From Paenibacillus xylanexedens (GTDB taxonomy: Bacteria > Bacillota > Bacilli > Paenibacillales > Paenibacillaceae), in the NCBI RefSeq assembly GCF_007680605.1, contig NZ_VEIO01000002.1:431899-495898 (forward strand): a stretch of DNA of 64,000 nt, written 5' to 3'. Of the stretch, positions 8,848 through 17,118 are shown piece after piece. Each line of letters starts with the position of its first letter. Within the stretch, counting starts at the first letter, position 1. The notes under the pieces are model-generated. The model saw nothing but the letters and a program-made list of their open reading frames with translations. It was not told the DNA's origin and did no database searches. Made by a program: the position numbers and the translations under genes.

Positions 8848-9389
8848 GTAAAGCAGATATACTGATGAATCTATTGCCCCCGCTCTATGAAAATGTGCTG
8901 GAGATGCAGCTTCTGACACAGACAGAAGGTACTGAGCTAGACCAGCTTGCAGATGGGGTAGAAGACGTATTGCAACAGTTTTACCCGGAATCCGCAACGT
9001 GGGCGTTGGAGAGATATGAACAGGATCTGCAGATTCCGACCAATCGTGCCAAACCGGACGATCAACGAAGGTCTGTCATCATCTCCAAAATGCGTGGCAG
9101 CGGTAAAGTTTCAGGGTCCATGCTCAAAAATGTAGCTCAAGCGTACGAAAACGGGGGCATTGATGTATCCGTTAATCCAGGCGAGTATCGCATCTTGATT
9201 CGATTTATCGATACATTGGGACTGCCGCCCAACCTGGACGATCTGAAAGCAGCAATTGAAGATATCAAACCGGCTCACATGACCGTCGAGTACCGTCTGC
9301 GGTATCTGACCGTTGCCGAGGTCGAGAGCATGACCCTTAGTGAGATGGAACAAACCCGGCAGGATAAATTAGCAGGAGGTGGAGCGTAA
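8844..9389 (+). CDS. xkdU: Baseplate protein XkdU (DUF2313)
   Basis: This 181-residue protein belongs to the XkdU/YmfQ family (DUF2313), which attaches tail fibres to the baseplate. It begins with GTG overlapping the xkdT stop (GTGA) and ends with TAA overlapping the ATG of the fibre gene. The start L-M-N-L-L-P-P-L-Y-E and the stretch I-S-K-M-R-G-S-G are typical of the family. Confidence 0.87.
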   Translation: MSKADILMNLLPPLYENVLEMQLLTQTEGTELDQLADGVEDVLQQFYPESATWALERYEQDLQIPTNRAKPDDQRRSVIISKMRGSGKVSGSMLKNVAQAYENGGIDVSVNPGEYRILIRFIDTLGLPPNLDDLKAAIEDIKPAHMTVEYRLRYLTVAEVESMTLSEMEQTRQDKLAGGGA

Positions 9390-12300
9390 TGAGTGAACCA
9401 AAAACCCCCAAACTGGGTTTGAATAAAATTGATCGTTCCTCGCCGTCAACAACCTACTTTGATCTGGACAAATATCTGGATCAGAACTGGGAGAAGATTG
9501 ATGATTTTGCCGATCAGGTGGGGGAAAAGACTGAAGAAACAGCAACGAAGGTAAGTGACATTCAGGAACGATTGGATGTGGAGAAGAGAAGATCGGTAAC
9601 GCTGGAGCCCGGGTTGCAGATCATTCATGCGGAGCGAGCTTCTACCTTTAAGTTTGAAGGGATAAAGGGTCGCACGCTTGTGAACTTGTTGGGGCGTGAT
9701 GGTGGTTTTGAGAGCATGAGTGGATGGTTTACAACAGCAGGCGTGGGGTCTGAATTAGATTCGTCACTGAGAACGCAAGGTAATCAAAGTGTTAAAATTT
9801 CTTTAAAAGAAGGCAGCACCGGTGGCAGTTTATACAAATTATTAGGGCAAACTCTATCAACGAGTAAAAACTATATTGCACTTGCAGATTTGAAAAAGGG
9901 CACTTCGACGAGTATTTCCCTTTCATTATGGAATGGCACATCTAACGTATCCGGGACAGTAGCCACAACCGATCAGTTCTCGTCAGCAATCTTACTAGCC
10001 CCTGCTGCGAGTCTAGGGACTATGACGAATAATTTACAAATTTCAATTGTGGGAAGTACAGCTGGACAATTTGGTCATGTGGATGCAGTACGGTTGTATG
10101 AGATTACTTCAGATGAATTGAAGGCTCTTTCTAGCATGCCTGCTAACAAAATTGTAGCGAAATATCCTTATGTGGATAGCGTCCAACCTGTGCATAATCC
10201 GTTTGTCATTCGTTATGGAGAAAACTTGTTACCACCGTTCTATGAATGGAGTTCTTTGGGGCATAGTCTAGTGATCGATGCTCCGTATTCTGCAAGTGGA
10301 AAAATGCTGGCCGATTCTATTGGAACTGATGCGTATGCCGTGACTTATTTGAATATATTAGCTGATCAAGAATATACGATCACCAATCCAATACAAAGCA
10401 CAGGTAAACTTCGAATCAGTGTTTATGCTGCTTCTGAAAGAGTACAGGGGTTATTCATCAATCCTGGAGAAACTAAAACCATAAGAACAGCACCCAATGC
10501 TGTGTATATCGGAATGCATATAAGCGGTGTTACACAATACACTGATGAATTTGATGTAAGCAAATGGACATGGGCTGCTGGGAACAAAGCCACTTTTAAG
10601 CAACCTGTAATGACTTTAGGTGATTCGTACAAATCATTTAAAGTACGAGAAGATTCCATGCTCGCGCTGCAGACAGACTTGTATTCTGATCCAGTGACTG
10701 GTGAGAACGCTGATGAAGTTTTCTATAGAGAAGGGCATTATTACAGAGTAAGAAAGTGGGGACAAGTTCAACTTATTCCTGAGAATTTAGATTCTAGTAG
10801 TCTTGGTGCTACTAAATACAGCGGATATAAACAAATTGCTATTTATATGCCAAAAAACGTAGATACCTCGAATGTTAAAGCTTATCTGACCAAATATAAT
10901 GGGAAAAATCTAACATTAGATCGATCAAGTTCCCCTCTGTTAAGTGCTGATGTATTCAATGTTGGAAATGATTCATATAAGGGATATGTATGGATGACCG
11001 TTTCTAATGATGACAGTGGGTGGGGAGATTCGTACAATCCGACCGCTGATGATATTAAGGCGTACTTCTTAGGTTGGAGACTATATGACGGAGAGAGTTC
11101 ATTGTATAACGGAGTTGGCACAAAGTATTGGCATAAGCTGACTGATGGTATTTCTACACCGGGAGAAGGGACTAAGATTCTGCCAACTGTACAGGTGCCG
11201 GGAGGGACTCCTTATCAACTCGTGTATTTAATTTCGAAACCGATTATCGAGCCTATCCAAGCAGAAGGACATTTAACGTTGTTCCAGGGGCATAATCAGC
11301 TAGAAGTAGGGTCAGGCCTGGAAATTAGAGAGAGAGTTAATCCCGTGTTTACTTCAAACGAATATAACTCCTACAACATTAATAACTTCAATCAATCTTC
11401 TAAATTAAAGAGCAGTGTTAAAAAAATAATGTCCATCTACAAAGACGATATTCCGGATTATTGGAACGTAAATCGATTTAGTCCAGAGTCTAAGATTTAT
11501 GGGAGAGAACTCGCTAGTTTACCAGCTTCGCAATTTAAATCATCAGCAAAATACTCAGTCACATATCAGAGTTTAGGTGATTTCTTTTCAGTACCATTCA
11601 ATGGATCTGTTGCTTTGAGCGAGAAGACAGTAATAGATCAATTGATAAATGATTCTTCTGCTATTTCTAAAAACCTATCCGTGTTTGATGGTAAAGATAG
11701 AGAAAAAGAATTAAAGAATTTCGTAGGTGAACATTTTCTCAGTAAGTCAACAAGCATCAAACAAAATGATGATTTAAATAATTTCGTAACAGAAGGAGAG
11801 TTCTATTGTCAACTTAGTAGTGTTGCTGAAACATTAAAAAATTGCCCTGTAGGAATAGCCTTCAGTCTGAAAGTAAGCAAAAATGGAACCCAGAATACAG
11901 GGGGCATACCAGGAGTAACACAAACACTAATCACTTTTCTGCCCGTAGGATTTACTACTTGGCAACGGAATCTTTATGATATCTGGGGAGCGTGGATTAA
12001 GGTTCCTTCTAGAGAGGAATTTGAGAGTTTAAAGTCCTCTGTCAGTGATGGGAAATTGGCAATCGCTGCCGCTATTACTGGCAAAGGTGTAGTAGCATCA
12101 GGCAGCGATACACATCAGCAGTTGGCAACAAAGGTGGGGAAAATTCAGCAGGGGAATTACCAATCTGTTTATTTGAATAATACGAATGCTGTTACAGGTG
12201 CAGTCCCAGGGAGTGCTACTGTAGGTCACGTTTTGCATGAGATTATGACTTTCCCTGCGGGTACGAATATCATTTCAGCTATGCCGATCTTTGCGGAGCA

Positions 12301-12673
12301 AAACACATTTCGGGTCGGTATATCGTCCCAAGTAACTACTCAAATTCAGCTTTATCTAGGCTTGAGAGATATTAGCGGTAATACTTGGGGGGTGGTAGGG
12401 TCAATATACGGACAAGGTACAGAGGCATTAGTAAACTTATACGGATTTTCAGTTGATATTACCGGTGGACTTTTAACTGTCGAATACAGACAGACTAACG
12501 GTTCTTTAGCACCGATTAGTACAACTAACTGGTCATTAGGTTCTAGGAGCAAGCCTTCGAACTTCAATACTTCACAACCCTTCAAGCTGTGTTACATGGT
12601 AGGAACGAACACATCTGGAATTAACGCATCATGGTATGTAGCTGCGTCAAATTTGAGAGTTGTATCTATGTAA
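9389..12673 (+). CDS. Tail fibre / receptor-binding protein
   Basis: This 1094-residue protein is in the XkdV position and is the likely receptor-binding fibre. The first 75 residues (P-K-L-G-L-N-K-I-D, then a short coiled coil) resemble the conserved baseplate-docking part. Residues about 95-240 look like a jelly-roll carbohydrate-binding domain. The centre is long and beta-rich, and the C-terminal quarter, after I-T-G-K-G-V-V-A-S-G-S, looks like a separate tip domain. The middle is strikingly AT-rich: bases 11401-11460 have 17 G+C in 60, against 38 in 60 at 8461-8520 in xkdT. This points to exchange of the host-range part. Confidence 0.85.
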   Translation: MSEPKTPKLGLNKIDRSSPSTTYFDLDKYLDQNWEKIDDFADQVGEKTEETATKVSDIQERLDVEKRRSVTLEPGLQIIHAERASTFKFEGIKGRTLVNLLGRDGGFESMSGWFTTAGVGSELDSSLRTQGNQSVKISLKEGSTGGSLYKLLGQTLSTSKNYIALADLKKGTSTSISLSLWNGTSNVSGTVATTDQFSSAILLAPAASLGTMTNNLQISIVGSTAGQFGHVDAVRLYEITSDELKALSSMPANKIVAKYPYVDSVQPVHNPFVIRYGENLLPPFYEWSSLGHSLVIDAPYSASGKMLADSIGTDAYAVTYLNILADQEYTITNPIQSTGKLRISVYAASERVQGLFINPGETKTIRTAPNAVYIGMHISGVTQYTDEFDVSKWTWAAGNKATFKQPVMTLGDSYKSFKVREDSMLALQTDLYSDPVTGENADEVFYREGHYYRVRKWGQVQLIPENLDSSSLGATKYSGYKQIAIYMPKNVDTSNVKAYLTKYNGKNLTLDRSSSPLLSADVFNVGNDSYKGYVWMTVSNDDSGWGDSYNPTADDIKAYFLGWRLYDGESSLYNGVGTKYWHKLTDGISTPGEGTKILPTVQVPGGTPYQLVYLISKPIIEPIQAEGHLTLFQGHNQLEVGSGLEIRERVNPVFTSNEYNSYNINNFNQSSKLKSSVKKIMSIYKDDIPDYWNVNRFSPESKIYGRELASLPASQFKSSAKYSVTYQSLGDFFSVPFNGSVALSEKTVIDQLINDSSAISKNLSVFDGKDREKELKNFVGEHFLSKSTSIKQNDDLNNFVTEGEFYCQLSSVAETLKNCPVGIAFSLKVSKNGTQNTGGIPGVTQTLITFLPVGFTTWQRNLYDIWGAWIKVPSREEFESLKSSVSDGKLAIAAAITGKGVVASGSDTHQQLATKVGKIQQGNYQSVYLNNTNAVTGAVPGSATVGHVLHEIMTFPAGTNIISAMPIFAEQNTFRVGISSQVTTQIQLYLGLRDISGNTWGVVGSIYGQGTEALVNLYGFSVDITGGLLTVEYRQTNGSLAPISTTNWSLGSRSKPSNFNTSQPFKLCYMVGTNTSGINASWYVAASNLRVVSM

Positions 12674-12915
12674 AGTAACTTTAAACATCTTCTAAGGTGC
12701 TAAAAGTTTGTTAAGAATTTTTGATAGGATAAATACTCCTATATATCCTCTATACTCTATAGTTATGGGGTAAGGGATTCTTACTCACCTGCTGTTAATG
12801 TTCTTAATCCCTTACGTAAGTAGCTAATTTATTAACTCGGCATTTAGCCATACCATATATAATACTTTTTTAATCTACAAACTGTTACACGAAGTAATAA
12901 AAAGGAGGTGAAGCT
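12674..12915. repeat. Inverted repeat after the fibre gene
   Basis: This AT-rich gap has a 10-bp inverted repeat, GTAAGGGATT (12770-12779) and AATCCCTTAC (12806-12815), separated by 26 bases. No T-run follows, so a simple terminator is unlikely. No gene is visible. The holin's AAAGGAGGTGAAG site closes the gap. Confidence 0.45.
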
Positions 12916-13455
12916 ATGGAACGATGGGACACCCTATGGAAATGGGGGATTGCGCTGATGAGTAGCTCGGCATCCTACTTCTTTGGAGGCTGGTCAGGAG
13001 TGCTCGGCGTATTGCTTGTCTTTGTCATCTTCGACTACCTAACCGGTATTGCGGCGGCGGGAATGACGGGCAAGCTTGAGAGTAATATTGGACTGTTTGG
13101 CATCGCACGAAAGGTATTTATATTTGCAATGGTATCGGTGGCTCATCTGGTGGACGGTGTTCTGGGAGACGGACATTTGTTCAGGGATGCGGTCGCCTTT
13201 TTTTATATCGCGAATGAGTTGTTGTCCATTATTGAAAACGGGGGTAAGCTGGGCGCTCCGATCCCGCCTGTCATTCGGCAGGCGATCCAAGTGCTCAAAG
13301 GAAAGGCGGGGGAAGATGTGTTATCTTCTCCATTGCCACATACCCCTCCGTCGTTGGATCATTCCGAAGGCGAAAATAATCATCCTCCAGAAAATGAGCA
13401 ACCCAAGGAAAAAGCCGCGGATCAAGAGCATTCCGATGTTAAGATAAGCAGTTAG
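12916..13455 (+). CDS. Phage holin, Cph1/TcdE-like (phage_holin_4)
   Basis: This 179-residue membrane protein is a holin of the phage_holin_4 / toxin-secretion family. It forms membrane lesions that release the endolysin. Hydrophobic segments lie at about residues 8-24, 28-50 and 70-88, and the D-Y-L-T-G-I motif with a later I-A-R-K motif is diagnostic. The C-terminal 40 residues are a charged, Pro/Glu-rich tail, longer than in many relatives. The start is well supported by AAAAGGAGGTGAAG. It precedes the endolysin. Confidence 0.9.
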   Translation: MERWDTLWKWGIALMSSSASYFFGGWSGVLGVLLVFVIFDYLTGIAAAGMTGKLESNIGLFGIARKVFIFAMVSVAHLVDGVLGDGHLFRDAVAFFYIANELLSIIENGGKLGAPIPPVIRQAIQVLKGKAGEDVLSSPLPHTPPSLDHSEGENNHPPENEQPKEKAADQEHSDVKISS

Positions 13456-13481
13456 AATGGATGATTTAGAACCATCTGAAT

Positions 13482-13533
13482 CCAAACGATTTAATATAGA
13501 ACGGGTTTGGTTACCAAACGTTATATTAAGAAC
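13482..13533. repeat. Direct repeat and palindrome between holin and endolysin
   Basis: Two imperfect direct repeats start with CCAAACG and end with GAAC (13482-13502 and 13514-13533). A 15-bp palindrome, GTTTGGT-T-ACCAAAC (13505-13519), joins them. The arrangement resembles a regulator-binding site, but no promoter is clear next to it. Confidence 0.35.
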
Positions 13534-13574
13534 AAATAAGAGACGGAATTGCTAAGTAGCAGCAAAAAATAAGC

Positions 13575-13605
13575 AAAGCACCCGTGATGGGTGCTTTCTT
13601 TATTT
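13575..13605 (+). terminator. Intrinsic terminator after the holin gene
   Basis: A 9-bp stem (AAAGCACCC 13575-13583, GGGTGCTTT 13589-13597) with a 5-base loop is followed by CTTTATTT. It separates the holin from the endolysin, so the endolysin probably has its own promoter or depends on readthrough. Confidence 0.82.
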
Positions 13606-13747
13606 CCAGTCATCACTTTTATGCATCTTATAAATCCTTACTCTATGATTTCATAGCATTTTCATTACAACAAGGGACACGCACACAGGCAGCATTTAAT
13701 CCGTCCGCATTAACTATATACAAACGGCAACTAGCCGAATAAAGGGT

Positions 13748-14746
13748 GTGAGAAATTTGCAAAATAGAACCCCGGGCAACACGCAGGGCATTGATGTCTC
13801 CAGGTACCAGGGCAATATTGACTGGGCCAAGGTGAAGGCAAGCGGCATGACGTTTGTGTTTATCAAGGCAACCGAAGGGCGAACGTATATCGATCCGAAT
13901 TTTCAGAAAAATGTAGCGGGTGCGCTGGCGGCGGGCATGATGGTGGGAACCTATCATTTCTTCCGCGGAACGACTGTGGAGATTGCGAAGGCGGAAGCGG
14001 CACACTATGCCAATACATTGAGCCAAATTGGAGGAGCCAAAGCCCTACAGTTACCACCGGTTATGGATTACGAGAACAATCCTGGCAATCTGAGCAAAGC
14101 CCAGATGAATACGGTAGCCAAAGCCTTTTTAACAGAATTGCAACGTCTCACAGGTGTTAAACCGATCATATATACAGGCAATTCATTTGCCGGCAATTTT
14201 GATACTTCGTTGGGCTCTTACGATCTGTGGATTGCCCGATACAGCACGACGCGTGTTCCTGATGATCAGCCGGCATGGAAGCGCTGGACGTTCTGGCAGT
14301 ATACGGATTCGGGCAAGGTAAATGGCATTAGCGGCAACGTGGATATGAATGAATTCGAAGGAACGGCGGCACAGCTTAGAGCGAGATATGCAATGGCTAT
14401 TCCAAACCCCAATCCTACGAATCCAACAGAGCCCACCAATCCGACTAATCCCGGCAACCCGTCGAACCCGACCACACCATCGAACCCGAATACGCCAACT
14501 GTACCACCGAAGGGGGGCGAACCGATGACAGCCGAAGAAAAAGCCACGTTTGATGCATTGAAAGCGCAGGTTGACCGTTTGCAAGCGCGTCAGCAGATGG
14601 AGGTACCTGTCTGGGCGAAGGCTGCTGTAGATGCAGCGCTGGCCTATGATTCCAAAAATCCACTGTTCAGTATCGATAACGGAGCGAGCTACGATTTTTA
14701 TCGTTTTATTACCGTGATGCACCGTAGAGGGTTATTTAAAAAGTAA
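13748..14746 (+). CDS. GH25 endolysin with Pro/Asn-rich linker
   Basis: This protein of up to 332 residues is a GH25 (Chalaropsis-type) lysozyme that cleaves the beta-1,4 bond between MurNAc and GlcNAc. Residues 15-21 (I-D-V-S-R-Y-Q) and the D107/E109 pair in M-D-Y-E-N-N form the catalytic site. A low-complexity linker of repeated N-P-T units spans about 218-259. The C-terminal about 45 residues (W-A-K-A-A-V-D-A-A to H-R-R-G-L-F) form a small wall-binding-like module. GTG at 13748 opens the frame, but AAAGGG is too close to it; TTG at 13757 has better spacing and would give 329 residues. There is no signal peptide, which agrees with holin-dependent release. Confidence 0.9.
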   Translation: MRNLQNRTPGNTQGIDVSRYQGNIDWAKVKASGMTFVFIKATEGRTYIDPNFQKNVAGALAAGMMVGTYHFFRGTTVEIAKAEAAHYANTLSQIGGAKALQLPPVMDYENNPGNLSKAQMNTVAKAFLTELQRLTGVKPIIYTGNSFAGNFDTSLGSYDLWIARYSTTRVPDDQPAWKRWTFWQYTDSGKVNGISGNVDMNEFEGTAAQLRARYAMAIPNPNPTNPTEPTNPTNPGNPSNPTTPSNPNTPTVPPKGGEPMTAEEKATFDALKAQVDRLQARQQMEVPVWAKAAVDAALAYDSKNPLFSIDNGASYDFYRFITVMHRRGLFKK

Positions 14747-14768
14747 ATGATATGAGTGAGATTTAACC

Positions 14769-14803
14769 CATAAGTTTGCCTTTTGGCAAACTTATGCTTT
14801 CAA
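14769..14803 (+). terminator. Terminator after the endolysin gene
   Basis: A perfect 12-bp stem (CATAAGTTTGCC 14769-14780, GGCAAACTTATG 14785-14796) with a TTTT loop is followed by CTTTCAATTT. It ends the tail-lysis module. Confidence 0.78.
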
Positions 14804-14915
14804 TTTGCCCATCTACAAACTCACATTCCTACTTCGTTTTGATTACGATTGATTTCACTTGAATTGATTGAGCTATCGTTTCCCGTTAGCAAAATAACAG
14901 AAAGGTAACACAAAT

Positions 14916-15395
14916 TTATTTTACAGAGATGACTTGTCCTTTTGTCATTTGCACTAATTCTTCGGGTGTTAATCGAAACACTGCTCTTGGATGTCCGGCA
15001 GCCGCCCATATCTCTTTAAATTGTAACAAGTCTTCATCAATAAGAGTGGTGATGGACTCTATATGTCCTAAAGGTGGCACGCCTCCAATAACAAACCCTG
15101 TGTGTTCACGTACAAAATCAGCGTCCGCTTTTCCTATATTTTCATTCAGATGGGTTTTAATTTGTTTTTCATTAATTCGATTTACTCCACTGGCTATAAC
15201 CAATAAGGGTTTATCGTTATTTTTGAGTCGAAAGATAATTGACTTAGCTATATGTGAAACCTCGCAACCGATCGTATCGGCAGCTTCCTGTGATGTTCGT
15301 GTACTGTCAGGTAGTTCTATAACTTTATTTGCATATCCCAACTCTATTAGTTTGTTTTGAACCTGTTGTGCAGTATCTTTAAGTTGACTTGTCAA
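14916..15395 (-). CDS. YbaK/ProX-family aminoacyl-tRNA deacylase
   Basis: This 159-residue protein is in the YbaK/EbsC superfamily, which hydrolyses mischarged aminoacyl-tRNAs such as Cys- or Ala-tRNA(Pro). The V-S-H-I-A-K-S-I-I-F pattern holds the conserved Lys. The G-V-P-P-L-G-H motif and the late A-A-G-H-P-R-A-V-F motif are typical of the family. The start is TTG at 15395, chosen because AAGGAGGGG precedes it by 6 bases. It follows the XRE-cupin gene by 30 bases and is likely co-transcribed. The exact substrate cannot be read from sequence. Confidence 0.88.
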   Translation of the reverse strand: MTSQLKDTAQQVQNKLIELGYANKVIELPDSTRTSQEAADTIGCEVSHIAKSIIFRLKNNDKPLLVIASGVNRINEKQIKTHLNENIGKADADFVREHTGFVIGGVPPLGHIESITTLIDEDLLQFKEIWAAAGHPRAVFRLTPEELVQMTKGQVISVK

Positions 15396-15425
15396 CGTGT
15401 ACCCCTCCTTAATGTTTGCAGTAAA

Positions 15426-15983
15426 TTAAGATTCTGCATAATACATAACAACCTGTATCGTTACATCTTCGTCCGATTTATTGATATAACGGTGTTCAAC
15501 ATTGCTTGCAAATCGTATAGCCTGTCCTTCTTGTAAGGCGTATATTTCATCCTTAATCTGTAGATTAAACACTCCTGAGGTAACCGTGATGTACTCTTCA
15601 ACCCCATCATTGTGTGGGAGTGAAACATAGCTACAAGTAGGACTAAGAATGATCGTAAACATTTCAATACGTGTTTGAGGGTCAAACGGGAACAGTAAGT
15701 ATACTCTGCACTTTCCATTGTCTTCTGTTAAATCTGGAATTTCTTTTCGAGCTGCGATGGATACTACTGCCTCATCCTCTTTAAGTAGAGATGAAAACGA
15801 AATATTGAGTCCCGTAGCAATTTTCCACACGGTTGTTACTGTGGGCTGCGTTTCTCCTCGCTCAATTTGATGAAGCATACCTTTACTAACCTTTGTCAAA
15901 TCAGCAAGCTTATCTAAGCTTAACTGCCTATGTTTTCTAATACGTTGCAGGTTGTTTCCTATCCTGATGTGTATAGCATTCAA
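15426..15983 (-). CDS. XRE-family regulator with C-terminal cupin domain
   Basis: This 185-residue regulator has an XRE helix-turn-helix (about residues 7-61, with L-A-D-L-T-K-V-S-K-G-M-L-H-Q-I-E-R-G) and a C-terminal cupin domain (about 105-183, with G-V-E-E-Y-I-T-V and the E-H-R-Y motif). The family senses small metabolites and often controls the adjacent gene, here the YbaK-like deacylase. TTG at 15983 is the start, after GGAGG. A TATAAT-like sequence lies about 30 bases upstream on the minus strand, but its -35 is unclear. Confidence 0.9.
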   Translation of the reverse strand: MNAIHIRIGNNLQRIRKHRQLSLDKLADLTKVSKGMLHQIERGETQPTVTTVWKIATGLNISFSSLLKEDEAVVSIAARKEIPDLTEDNGKCRVYLLFPFDPQTRIEMFTIILSPTCSYVSLPHNDGVEEYITVTSGVFNLQIKDEIYALQEGQAIRFASNVEHRYINKSDEDVTIQVVMYYAES

Positions 15984-16170
15984 GAAATAACCTCCTTTTT
16001 TTGTTTATTATATTATACAAATATATCATTATATAGAACATGCCACAAACATTGTATTGTGCTAAACTGCCGGTTATTTTAAACATTTTCTCACATACTA
16101 TGGGTAAACATCTGATCCGCTATGGTTAAGTCTCAATGAGTCGGCTGTACAAATAGAACAGAGCTGAAAC

Positions 16171-16222
16171 TGAAAAAAAGGAAGGAACACGGGCGATTAT
16201 TGTCGAGCTGTGTTCCTTTTTT
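16171..16222. terminator. Bidirectional terminator-like hairpin
   Basis: Arms AAGGAACAC (16182-16190) and GTGTTCCTT (16210-16218) flank a 19-base loop. T-runs follow in both directions. No gene end is visible close by on either side, so it may be a relic or may serve an unannotated transcript. Confidence 0.6.
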
Positions 16223-16856
16223 GTACATAATGTCACTAATTCTGACGCGTGTAATATTGTTGAAAAGGTATGTCTGTAAAGTTCTTGTCTAATTGGTAAA
16301 TGTGATGTAAAGTAAGTTACACGAAAATGTTTTTCACCACGATTTAATACACAAACCTCCTCATCATGACAAAACCATAACATGAAAAGTTATTGTAGTG
16401 TCGATCTGTTCTATTCTTTTTTCTACCCATAAATCGAATTAAATCTATTTCACACCTCATGAAGACAAACTCACGGGACAAAGTCCCAAGGCCAACATTT
16501 GTGTTCTATTTTTGTACCCATTCAAGGGCAGATTTGCTGTTTCGAATTGACCTTGGTTCAAATAGATTCATCGCCCTATCTCAGAATGCTAGAAGCTTTA
16601 TACTCTAACGCTGCTGATCCGTTGCCCCGGTTTTTTCAATGGTTCTACATTTGCCTTACTATCTCATTAGTCTAATTAACTTGTGTCCCGATTCTCAGCA
16701 CTCTAATACAGGTATCACAGGCATATAAAGCCTTTAATAAATGATACAAGAATTTAAAGATTACAACTAGGGATGATCTGATGACTAGCTATTTGTTGAA
16801 CGATTCATTTACACAAAAACGGAGAGGACAGAAAAAACTGGAGAAGCGGAGCTAAA

Positions 16857-16913
16857 AGCTTTCTGCAAGAAAGCTACATCGGAAGAATAAGCTTCGCCTT
16901 TATCACCGGATTT
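16857..16913 (+). repeat. Dispersed repeat, copy A
   Basis: The unit starts with a hairpin (AGCTTTC 16857-16863, GAAAGCT 16869-16875) and continues with TCGGAAG, TAAGCT, CG and TATCACCG blocks. The block order is the same as in copy B near 20120, with about three quarters identity over 45 bases. It lies upstream of the SBP gene. Confidence 0.5.
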
Positions 16914-17118
16914 TATCTGAGGACAAAGAGAATCAAAAAAATCTGGGGATAACAGCGATTGAAAGTTGTTCTGTCATCGGAGTGCCTGTGTAAATCAATT
17001 TTAGTTCAAATTAAATAGCATCAGCATCGCCACCACATCATCGCACACACGGCCAGAGTTACCGTTTTTCGAGCGCAAGCATCACACACATTATGAGACA
17101 GGGAAGGGTGTTGTACGT

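Larger units (their letters stand above)
15984..17118. other. Gene-poor interval of 1.1 kb
   Basis: No convincing gene is present. It holds the promoter area of the XRE-cupin gene, a bidirectional terminator, three related TGTTCTATT-containing motifs (16147-16160 inverted, 16407-16430, 16502-16521), long-range complementarity between CCAAGG at 16486 and CCTTGG near 16550, and a repeat unit near 16857-16910 that recurs at 20120. The right end leads into the oligopeptide transporter genes. It may be decayed mobile DNA, but no transposase is recognisable. Confidence 0.6.

Noticed and set aside
9389-12673. Fibre gene considered as a secreted adhesin or toxin
   Set aside because: It overlaps xkdU by one base in a tail operon, lacks a signal peptide and carries an N-terminal docking region typical of tail fibres.
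16126-16383. Minus-strand frame of 85 codons in the gene-poor gap
   Set aside because: It spans a bidirectional terminator hairpin and has no supported start or family resemblance.
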